A DNA stretch of 6,308 nucleotides from an uncultured Emergencia sp. (GTDB lineage: Bacteria > Bacillota > Clostridia > Peptostreptococcales > Anaerovoracaceae). Shown one piece after another: positions 1 to 5,178 of this stretch. A program made the position numbers and the translations under genes. The notes beneath the pieces were generated by a model, which worked only from the letters and a program-made list of their open reading frames with translations, was not told the DNA's origin and searched no databases. Location: positions 1 to 6,308 of the forward strand of contig CABSEO010000120.1 of the NCBI GenBank assembly GCA_902476665.1. Direction: 5' to 3'. Each line of letters starts with the position of its first letter. The first letter of the stretch is position 1.

Positions 1-724
1 AAGAGACGGTCTATTTGTTGCAGCAGATAAAGGAACCATTTTTCTCGATGAAATTCATACCATGCCTTTAGCTACGCAAGGGAAAATATTACGTGTAATT
101 GAGGAAAAAAGAATCCGCCCCATTGGAGGTGAAGAGGAAATTTCTGTGGATGTGAGGATTATCGCCTCCTGCAATCTGGATGTGGAAACTCTGATTTATA
201 CTGATACACTGCGCAAAGATTTGTACTTCAGACTTTCTGTCATCCAGTTTGAATTGCCACCTCTGCGGCAGCGGCGAGAGGATATTTTACCGATTGCTGA
301 ATACTATATTCGAAAGTTTAATGCCCAGATCGGCAACCGAGAGATTTCCGGTCTGGATGAATCTGCGGCAGATTTTTTTGCCCGATATGACTGGCCGGGC
401 AATGTAAGAGAGCTCAGAAACGTGATTGAGGGAGCATTTTATTCTGCCAGGAGTGGAACTATCAGACTGCAGGACATACAGGAGCGCTTTGAAAGCAGGG
501 TTCCGTCTGTTCCCCAGCTCAGCCCTGCAGTCAGAGATTTTTTGAACAGCGGCTGCAGTCTGAAATCCTATATTGAGGACTTCGAGAGAGACTGCACCTT
601 GGAGGCACTGAAAAACAACGGCGGCGATTTGAAAAAGGCCGCAAAAGTTCTAGGTGTTTCGGATCAGATGATGAAATATAACATAGAAAAATTTGAAATT
701 AACCTGGAGGATGTCTATGATTAG
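1..724 (+). CDS. Sigma-54-dependent transcriptional activator, RocR/NtrC type (5'-truncated)
   Basis: The reading frame is open from the left edge (first full codon at position 2) and shows the last 240 residues of an enhancer-binding protein that uses ATP hydrolysis to open sigma-54 RNA polymerase promoters. Visible are the Walker B stretch GTIFLDEIH (visible residues 11-19), the sensor region VRIIASCNLD (51-60), the arginine-rich segment LRKDLYFRLS to PPLRQRREDI (70-95), and WPGNVREL near 131-138. A Fis-type helix-turn-helix closes the protein (GGDLKKAAKVLGVSDQ, about 207-222). Walker A, the GAFTGA loop and any N-terminal sensor domain (often PAS) lie outside the window. Its stop overlaps the next gene, a RocB-like hydrolase. 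In Bacillus, RocR is the sigma-54 activator of arginine catabolism, so a RocR-like role in controlling its neighbour is inferred. The DNA-binding helix is not distinctive enough to name the target. Family is certain; the specific role is moderate. Confidence 0.93.
   Translation, partial: RDGLFVAADKGTIFLDEIHTMPLATQGKILRVIEEKRIRPIGGEEEISVDVRIIASCNLDVETLIYTDTLRKDLYFRLSVIQFELPPLRQRREDILPIAEYYIRKFNAQIGNREISGLDESAADFFARYDWPGNVRELRNVIEGAFYSARSGTIRLQDIQERFESRVPSVPQLSPAVRDFLNSGCSLKSYIEDFERDCTLEALKNNGGDLKKAAKVLGVSDQMMKYNIEKFEINLEDVYD
704..710 (+). promoter_or_regulatory. Ribosome binding site that sets the rocB start
   Basis: CTGGAGG lies 6 nt before the ATG at 717. The in-frame ATG at 711 directly abuts this motif and the in-frame TTG at 693 lies upstream of it, so neither can use it. 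The site lies inside the last codons of the activator gene, which suggests translational coupling. Confidence 0.8.
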
Positions 725-2363
725 TAAAGAAAGAATATATCAGGATATGCTTCGGCTCGTGAAAGTGCCAAGTATATCGGGCACCGGGCAGGAAAGTCTT
801 GCGGCAGAAGAAATTGAGAGACTGCTGCTTGAAATTCCATATTTTATGGAAAATCCACAGATGGTCATGAGGATTCCCATTGAAAATGATCCTTTTAACC
901 GTTTTGTCATTGCAGCTTTTTTAAGGTCAGAGAAAAAAACTTCAGATACAGTAATATTAACAGGGCATTATGATGTTGTAGACACAGATGAATACGGAAA
1001 TCTGCAGGACCGAGCCTTTGATGTGGAAGCTCTGACTGCGTCTATCGGACAGCTGCCTCTTGATGCGGAAACCAGAGCGGATCTGGAAAGCGGAGAGTGG
1101 TATTTTGGCAGAGGTACGGCGGATATGAAGTTTGGTCATGCATTATGTATCGAACTGCTACGGCATTATTCGGAAGAAAAGGCAGACTGCAACTTCCTTT
1201 ATGCAGGGGTCTGCGGTGAAGAGACCAACTCCGAGGGGATGCTGAGGGCTCTTTCCTTTTTCAATGAATTTGCCAAAGATCAGAACCTGAAATATCGTCT
1301 GCTTCTTCTGACGGAGTGTTTTATGGTAGATAATGCCGAAGAAGGCTGTAAATATATACAGTATGGTGCTTCCGGAAAGGTAATGCCTATGTTTTTCTGT
1401 GTTGGTGCGGCCACCCATGGTGAGGAACCTTTCCTTGGTCTGGATGCAAATCTGCTGTCACAGGAGATCTATAAGCAGGTGCATCTGAATCCTGTATTCT
1501 GTCAGCAGAATCACGGGATTACTACTGCCCCTCCTGCAGGGCTGAAGCAGCAGGATCTCAAGACCTGCTACTCATTATCTTCACCGCTTTATGCTGCTTC
1601 TTATTTCAATATCGCAACCATTCGGCTGGAGCCTGAGACGTTGATGCAGAATCTTGTAAAAGCGGCAGAAACGGCATTTGAAAACGTTTTGGATTTCATC
1701 CAAAGCAGAGTGGACGCATTTGAAAAACTGACAGGCAGCCGTCCTAAGGCCTACACTGCAAAGCCGTGCGTAAAAACGTTTCAAGAGATTTATGCTGCCG
1801 CAGAGCAGAATTACAGCGGTGATCTGAAGGCTCATCTGCAAGACTATACTAAGAAGCTGCTTTTGGAAAATCCGGAAATTCAGGACGCCTGTGTGAAACT
1901 GGTACGTCACCTTTATGAGATTTATGGTGAGAAACAGCCGATGATTATTGTATCTGTGATTCCGCCGTTTTACCCTGATGTCAATGTGGATCTGGAAGAT
2001 TCGGACACGAAGGCTATGCTGGACTGTGTTGACGAGCTTACTGTATATGCAGAGAAAAAATATGGAGAAAAGCTGAGAAAAAGTGAGTACTATGGTATTT
2101 CTGATCTGTGTTACACATGGCTTGCAGAAGGAATGGATTTTGATGCATTATTTCAGAATCTTGCAGGTGTGGATCTGGTGTATCAGCTTCCGACTGAAGC
2201 GCTGAAAGTATTTAGAGCACCGGGAGTAATTATCGGCGGATATGGAAAGGATTTGCACAAATATACAGAAAGACTTCATAAAGGCTATAATTTTGATGTT
2301 CTGCCTGATCTATACCTTACCTATATCGATATGATGGTGAAGAGATGGAAAGAAGACAGATAA
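717..2363 (+). CDS. rocB: RocB-like M20-family metallohydrolase (arginine utilization protein type)
   Basis: A 548-residue cytosolic protein without signal peptide or membrane segments; the length fits RocB (about 550 residues) better than ordinary 380-470-residue M20 peptidases. The metal-site motifs are in order: GHYDVVD (H84, D86), FGRGTADMK (D136, bridging ligand), CGEETNSEG (E168 as likely general base, E169 as ligand), an acidic candidate at LTECFMVD (E200 or D205), and a late histidine in KDLHKYTERL (H514). The M20 family hydrolyses peptide or N-acyl amide bonds using two zinc ions. RocB itself is linked to arginine use in Bacillus, but its reaction is not established, so the substrate here is unknown. 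The ATG at 717 is chosen for its ribosome binding site. The gene overlaps the stop of the upstream sigma-54 activator by 8 bp, so the two are probably one transcription unit. No catalytic residue appears lost. Family call is strong; substrate is inference. Confidence 0.9.
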   Translation: MISKERIYQDMLRLVKVPSISGTGQESLAAEEIERLLLEIPYFMENPQMVMRIPIENDPFNRFVIAAFLRSEKKTSDTVILTGHYDVVDTDEYGNLQDRAFDVEALTASIGQLPLDAETRADLESGEWYFGRGTADMKFGHALCIELLRHYSEEKADCNFLYAGVCGEETNSEGMLRALSFFNEFAKDQNLKYRLLLLTECFMVDNAEEGCKYIQYGASGKVMPMFFCVGAATHGEEPFLGLDANLLSQEIYKQVHLNPVFCQQNHGITTAPPAGLKQQDLKTCYSLSSPLYAASYFNIATIRLEPETLMQNLVKAAETAFENVLDFIQSRVDAFEKLTGSRPKAYTAKPCVKTFQEIYAAAEQNYSGDLKAHLQDYTKKLLLENPEIQDACVKLVRHLYEIYGEKQPMIIVSVIPPFYPDVNVDLEDSDTKAMLDCVDELTVYAEKKYGEKLRKSEYYGISDLCYTWLAEGMDFDALFQNLAGVDLVYQLPTEALKVFRAPGVIIGGYGKDLHKYTERLHKGYNFDVLPDLYLTYIDMMVKRWKEDR

Positions 2364-2373
2364 AATAGAAGAA

Positions 2374-2421
2374 AAAGAACTGACCATCTGAAATCAAATG
2401 CTTTCGGATGGTCAGTTCTTT
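2374..2421. terminator. Bidirectional intrinsic terminator between rocB and serA
   Basis: Arms 2374-2393 and 2402-2421 pair over 20 bp with one G-T wobble and an 8-nt loop (TCAAATGC). It sits 11 bp after the rocB stop and 48 bp beyond the serA stop. Read on the minus strand the stem runs into a T-rich tract (TTCTTTTTCTTC), so it should end serA transcripts well. On the plus strand the tail is shorter (TTCTTTAATTT). It is the only structure in this convergent gap and isolates the two transcription units. Confidence 0.92.
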
Positions 2422-2468
2422 AATTTCGCATCATACGGTCATGTTTTTTACTGCGGAAGCCGTTATGC

Positions 2469-3617
2469 TTATGCCTCGTCAGGCTGAATGACTCTGACTC
2501 TGATCACGCCGTCGACTTTCGGCACAGATGTCAGCATGTCATCGGTGGATACCAGTGCATAGCCATATTCGCCCTTTACGTTTCCGGCAATTGCTTTGAT
2601 ATTGATGTCAGCAAACATAGCGGCGGCAAGCTTCACAGGATTTGGTTCTCCTTTTGTAATAACGGCAATTCTGTTGTCTCCGGTTCTCGGTCCAAGATTT
2701 ACAGGCGGGAAGTTGACGGAGTTTACGATATTCCCGTTTTCAATATAGTCCATGGTCTGCTCCACTGCCATGGTCGCACAATTATCTTCTGCCTCTGCAG
2801 TGGATGCACCCAGATGCGGCAGACAGATTACACCTTCCTTGCCCAGCACACCATCTGTCGGGAAATCGGTTATGTATTTTCTCGGTGTGCCTTCTGACAG
2901 AGCAGCAAGAAGATCGTCCTCTTTTACCAGTTTGTCTCTGGAGAAATTGAGCAATACGGCACCTTCCTTCATCAGGGAGAAAAGTTCCCTGTTAAACATG
3001 CCCTTGGTAGCATCCATAGCAGGCACATGAATGGAAACATAATCGCAAAGAGGAAGCATCGCCTTGACATCGTCCTTCACTTCTACACAGGAGTAAAGAC
3101 TGTGGGCGGATTTCACGCTGAAGAAAGGATCGTAACCGATTACTTTCATACCTAAATCTGCGGCTGCATTGGCAACCAGAACACCGATAGCTCCCAACCC
3201 TACAACACCAAGAGTTTTACCTTTGAGTTCTGTCCCCGCAAACTGGCTTTTGCCTTTTTCCACAGATTTACCGATATTTTCGGTTAATTCTTCCACCCAG
3301 GCGATGCCGGCGGGAATATTTCTTGCAGCCAGCAGCAGTCCGGCCAGTACCAGTTCTTTTACTGCGTTGGCATTGGCACCTGGTGTATTGAACACTACAA
3401 TCCCCTGATCTGCGCATTTGTCAAGAGGAATGTTGTTGACACCTGCGCCAGCTCTGGCGATGGATAAAAGTTCTTTACCAAAGTCCATCTCGTGCATATC
3501 CTGGCTTCTTACAAGAATTCCGCTTACGCCGGACAGATCATCGGAAACGGTATATTTATCAGAAAGGTGAGAGAGTCCCACAGGCGATATTTTGTTTAAA
3601 GTTCCAATCTTGTACAT
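2469..3617 (-). CDS. serA: D-3-phosphoglycerate dehydrogenase
   Basis: Oxidises 3-phosphoglycerate to 3-phosphohydroxypyruvate with NAD+, the first step of serine synthesis, in the cytosol. The 382-residue protein has a split substrate domain (about 1-95 and 285-305), a Rossmann NAD domain with GLGAIG (140-145) and an acidic residue at GYDP (D163), and an ACT-like C-terminus (about 316-382). RAGAGVNN (55-62) is the usual substrate loop. Catalytic R227 (NFSRDKL) and H268 (LPHLGAST) are present; the position of the usual glutamate reads FPTD, giving D255. The open frame extends to a GTG at 3624-3626, but that codon overlaps the ribosome binding site, so the ATG at 3617 is the start. The serine-binding H and first N of the E. 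coli ACT domain are not conserved (T321, G323), while N339 matches. It is divergent from serC and shares its control region. Function is well supported; feedback inhibition by serine is uncertain. Confidence 0.96.
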   Translation of the reverse strand: MYKIGTLNKISPVGLSHLSDKYTVSDDLSGVSGILVRSQDMHEMDFGKELLSIARAGAGVNNIPLDKCADQGIVVFNTPGANANAVKELVLAGLLLAARNIPAGIAWVEELTENIGKSVEKGKSQFAGTELKGKTLGVVGLGAIGVLVANAAADLGMKVIGYDPFFSVKSAHSLYSCVEVKDDVKAMLPLCDYVSIHVPAMDATKGMFNRELFSLMKEGAVLLNFSRDKLVKEDDLLAALSEGTPRKYITDFPTDGVLGKEGVICLPHLGASTAEAEDNCATMAVEQTMDYIENGNIVNSVNFPPVNLGPRTGDNRIAVITKGEPNPVKLAAAMFADINIKAIAGNVKGEYGYALVSTDDMLTSVPKVDGVIRVRVIQPDEA

Positions 3618-3624
3618 TGGCAGC

Positions 3625-3631
3625 ACCTCCT
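3625..3631 (-). promoter_or_regulatory. Ribosome binding site of serA
   Basis: The minus strand reads AGGAGGT, a near-perfect Shine-Dalgarno sequence, 7 nt before the ATG at 3617. It overlaps the upstream in-frame GTG (3624-3626), which rules that codon out as a start. Confidence 0.88.
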
Positions 3632-3654
3632 AATTTCATTGATAGTTATAAAAA

Positions 3655-3683
3655 ATTATAACACCTTGACGCTTTACTTTCAA
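3655..3683 (-). promoter_or_regulatory. Predicted serA promoter (housekeeping sigma type)
   Basis: On the minus strand a -35 TTGAAA (3683-3678) is followed by a 17-bp spacer and a perfect -10 TATAAT (3660-3655), preceded by TGT as an extended -10. Transcription would begin near 3648, giving a leader of about 30 nt with the ribosome binding site inside it. The spacing and both boxes fit a sigma-A-type promoter closely. It overlaps the serC promoter at the -35 end. Confidence 0.75.
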
Positions 3684-3701
3684 GAATTAAAGTGTTATAA
3701 T
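3673..3701 (+). promoter_or_regulatory. Predicted serC promoter (housekeeping sigma type)
   Basis: A weak -35 TTTACT (3673-3678), a 17-bp spacer and a perfect TATAAT (3696-3701) with the extended TGT just upstream. Transcription would start near 3708, leaving a leader of about 42 nt before the ATG at 3750. The better-looking TTGACG at 3666-3671 is 24 bp from the -10, too far to serve as its -35. The -35 of this promoter overlaps that of serA, so polymerase binding at the two is likely to interfere. Confidence 0.72.
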
Positions 3702-3735
3702 AATAAAATATTCAAAAAAATTCTAAGAACCAAAT

Positions 3736-3740
3736 GGAGG
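3736..3740 (+). promoter_or_regulatory. Ribosome binding site of serC
   Basis: GGAGG lies 9 nt before the ATG at 3750. The frame is open upstream to a TTG at 3639, but that stretch runs through the predicted promoter and encodes nothing resembling the family, so the start is placed at 3750. Confidence 0.82.
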
Positions 3741-3749
3741 GCGACGAAA

Positions 3750-4841
3750 ATGACAAACAACGATCGTGTATTTAACTTTTCCGCAGGTCCGTCGATGTTA
3801 CCGCTTAACGTCATCGAGGATGCAGCTGCTAATCTGGCCAGTTATGAAGGCTGTGGCCAGTCAGTGATGGAAATGAGTCACCGTTCAAAAGAGTTCGGAA
3901 AAATCATCGAAGATGCAGAAGCTAACTTAAGAGATATTATGAATATCCCTGACAACTACAAAGTTATGTTTTTACAAGGTGGAGGAACTCTTCAATTTGC
4001 AATGGTGCCGCTGAACCTGCTCAGAGCCTCTAAAAAGGCTGACTATGTAGTGACAGGGTCCTGGGCTAAGAAAGCCTATAAGGAGGCGTGTAAGTTTGGA
4101 GATATCAGAGTTATCGCAAGCTCTGAAGAGGATACTTTCTCTTATATTCCAAAGTTCACAAAAGAAGATATCAGACCTGATGCGGATTATGTTTATGTCT
4201 GCTACAATAACACCATCTATGGAACTCATTTTTCAGAGATTCCTGATACAGGAGATATTCCGCTGGTAGCCGATATGTCCAGCTGCATTCTCAGTGAAGA
4301 AATTGATGTAAGCCGGTTTGGCCTTATTTTTGCGGGTGCGCAGAAAAACGTGGGCCCTGCAGGTGTTACCATCGTCATCATCAGAGAGGATCTGCTGGGT
4401 TATGCTGATGAAAAGGTACCGACTTATCTGGATTACAAGATTCATGCCGATAACGGATCCATGTATAATACGCCGCCTTGCTTTGCCATCTATATGGCAG
4501 GAGAAGTCTTCAAGCATATTAAAAAAATGGGTGGAATCAAGGCTATGCACGACCTTGATGTGGAAAAGGCTGAAAAGCTGTATAATTACATAGATGCCAG
4601 TGATTTCTATCATTGCCCTGTAGCAGAGGAGGATCGTTCCCTGATGAACGTGGTCTTTGTAACAGGAGATACTGATATGGATAAGAAATTTGTTGCCGCT
4701 GCCAAGGAAGAGGGAATGGTGAATCTGAACGGCCATCGCTCTATCGGCGGTATGAGAGCCAGCATCTATAATGCAATGCCGATGGAGGGTGTTGACAAGC
4801 TTATCGCATTCATGAAAATGTTCGCAGAAGAAAATAAATAA
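3750..4841 (+). CDS. serC: Phosphoserine aminotransferase
   Basis: Transfers the amino group of glutamate to 3-phosphohydroxypyruvate, making O-phosphoserine, the second step of serine synthesis. It is a cytosolic class V PLP-dependent aminotransferase; some homologues also serve vitamin B6 synthesis. The 363-residue length is typical of SerC. Visible signatures are FNFSAGPSMLP (8-18), MSHRSKEF (42-49), the phosphate-binding QGGGT (76-80), NNTIYGTHF (153-161), VADMSSC (173-179) with the aspartate expected to contact the PLP ring (D175), the Schiff-base lysine K199 in GAQKNVGPAG, and the C-terminal GHRSIGGMRASIYNAM (328-343). No key residue seems missing. It is transcribed away from serA from a shared control region, so the two pathway enzymes are likely co-regulated. 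No strong terminator follows, so read-through into the next gene is possible. Very secure call. Confidence 0.97.
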   Translation: MTNNDRVFNFSAGPSMLPLNVIEDAAANLASYEGCGQSVMEMSHRSKEFGKIIEDAEANLRDIMNIPDNYKVMFLQGGGTLQFAMVPLNLLRASKKADYVVTGSWAKKAYKEACKFGDIRVIASSEEDTFSYIPKFTKEDIRPDADYVYVCYNNTIYGTHFSEIPDTGDIPLVADMSSCILSEEIDVSRFGLIFAGAQKNVGPAGVTIVIIREDLLGYADEKVPTYLDYKIHADNGSMYNTPPCFAIYMAGEVFKHIKKMGGIKAMHDLDVEKAEKLYNYIDASDFYHCPVAEEDRSLMNVVFVTGDTDMDKKFVAAAKEEGMVNLNGHRSIGGMRASIYNAMPMEGVDKLIAFMKMFAEENK

Positions 4842-4858
4842 GACAAAAAACGGCGGCA

Positions 4859-4957
4859 GTGAAATTCGCAGCAGACTAATCTCTTTATATACAGACTGAA
4901 GTTAATCTGGAACCGGCAAACGTCTAAAAAGTATATAATGGATTACTTCAATTTCAC
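4859..4957. repeat. Nested inverted repeats downstream of serC
   Basis: GTGAAATT (4859-4866) is complementary to AATTTCAC (4950-4957). Inside it TGAAGTTAATC (4897-4907) pairs with GATTACTTCA (4941-4950) with one bulged base, so the two right-hand arms are adjacent. It may fold in the serC 3' end or mark a binding site around the candidate promoter at 4934. An 8-bp perfect match in this length could also be chance. Confidence 0.35.
4934..4939 (+). promoter_or_regulatory. Possible -10 box for the apgM-like gene
   Basis: A perfect TATAAT lies in an A+T-rich stretch, but no recognisable -35 is found 16-18 bp upstream (AACCGG there) and there is no extended TG. If used, it would give a leader of about 230 nt with all the downstream hairpins. 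Weak evidence; the gene could instead be read through from serC. Confidence 0.3.
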
Positions 4958-4963
4958 AATTTT

Positions 4964-5010
4964 ACTCATAATGTGAGTGCTGCATGTGCAGATTTTCTGT
5001 AAAAACAGGA
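4964..5010 (+). repeat. Three consecutive short hairpins in the apgM-like leader
   Basis: Three small stems follow each other: ACTCA/TGAGT (4964-4978), CTGCA/TGCAG (4980-4991), and TTCTGT/ACAGGA with an AAAA loop (4995-5010, one wobble). Each is too short alone to be a terminator, and the T4 after the second (4993-4996) is not a full tail. Their tandem order is why they are listed. Confidence 0.35.
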
Positions 5011-5032
5011 TTTTATAGAAGGAAAAGAAGAC

Positions 5033-5060
5033 GGAGAGCTGCTTTTTAAGGCGGCTCTTC
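5033..5060 (+). repeat. 10-bp GC-rich hairpin in the apgM-like leader
   Basis: GGAGAGCTGC (5033-5042) pairs with GCGGCTCTTC (5051-5060) over 10 bp with two wobbles, closing the 8-nt loop TTTTTAAG. It is the most stable local structure in the gap. On the plus strand it is followed by TAAATTATAA, not a T-run, so it is not a standard terminator in that direction; the minus-strand flank is T-rich, but no gene is seen that would need it. It may be an attenuator or processing stem. Confidence 0.5.
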
Positions 5061-5079
5061 TAAATTATAACTGATATTG

Positions 5080-5114
5080 AAAAAAGCAAGTCCGGGTTAA
5101 TCTGCCCTGCTTTT
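5080..5114. terminator. Possible weak terminator or attenuator before the apgM-like gene
   Basis: AAAAGCA (5082-5088) pairs with TGCTTTT (5108-5114), and GGG (5094-5096) pairs with CCC (5105-5107) inside it, separated by a 5-nt bulge (AGTCC) with an 8-nt loop. A-rich before and T-rich after resembles a bidirectional terminator, but the bulge and short T-run make it weak. It lies 65 bp before the start codon, where attenuators often sit. Confidence 0.35.
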
Positions 5115-5165
5115 GCCGGTTCAATGTGTGTTGTGCCTGAGTCTGCCTGCTGCCGAGTATAATGC

Positions 5166-5171
5166 AAGGAG
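5166..5171 (+). promoter_or_regulatory. Ribosome binding site of the apgM-like gene
   Basis: AAGGAG lies 7 nt before the ATG at 5179 and supports that start. The protein begins MKYLILVPDG, the expected N-terminus of the family. Confidence 0.85.
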
Positions 5172-5178
5172 ATTTTAC

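Larger units (their letters stand above)
3655..3701. repeat. 47-bp imperfect palindrome spanning both serA and serC promoters
   Basis: Ten-bp perfect arms, ATTATAACAC (3655-3664) and GTGTTATAAT (3692-3701), mirror each other about position 3678. Counting inward, 17 of 23 symmetric pairs are complementary. Each arm holds the extended -10 box of one promoter. It may be an operator for a dimeric regulator of both serine genes, or simply the symmetry of two back-to-back promoters; the sequence alone cannot decide. Confidence 0.7.
4842..5178. other. 337-bp intergenic region rich in short inverted repeats
   Basis: The region between serC and the phosphoglycerate mutase-like gene has no convincing gene. 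It contains a TATAAT box, a run of local hairpins and some long-range complementarity, for example 4851-4859 with 5147-5155 (9 bp, one wobble). No T-box sequence, SAM, lysine, glycine or other riboswitch core was recognised. With G-U pairs allowed, several such pairings are expected by chance in this length, so a structured leader is a possibility only. Confidence 0.6.

Noticed and set aside
957..1910. Minus-strand open frames at 957-1139, 1158-1418 and 1581-1910 within rocB
   Set aside because: They lie opposite a gene with clear M20 motifs, have no ribosome binding sites seen, and their translations show no recognisable domain.
2752..3408. Plus-strand open frames at 2752-3030 and 3169-3408 opposite serA
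   Set aside because: Their serine/alanine-rich translations are what antisense reading of this coding region gives; the serA frame carries the family motifs.
3639..3749. 37-residue N-terminal extension of serC from a TTG
   Set aside because: It would be translated from DNA upstream of the predicted transcription start, has no ribosome binding site, and the family begins at the later ATG.
3972..4736. Minus-strand frames at 3972-4229 and 4233-4736 (167 residues) and a plus-strand frame at 4318-4593 within serC
   Set aside because: Although one is long, all overlap the well-conserved serC frame and show no motif or start signal.
4984..5049. 21-codon arginine-rich mini-ORF just before and into the 5033-5060 hairpin, like an attenuation leader peptide
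   Set aside because: No ribosome binding site precedes the ATG, and the arginine codons come from a purine-rich run (AGA, AGG). A downstream arginine gene would be expected but is absent.
5080..5114. Resemblance of AAGTCCGGG to the conserved RNase P RNA segment
   Set aside because: Only this short match is seen; the other universally conserved RNase P elements are not found in the gap.
5158..5163. TATAAT close to the apgM-like start codon
   Set aside because: Transcription from it would begin within the ribosome binding site, and no -35 box is at a suitable distance.
4842..5178. T-box or amino-acid riboswitch before the apgM-like gene
   Set aside because: The T-box sequence (TGGNACCGCG) and the cores of SAM, lysine and glycine riboswitches are absent by eye.
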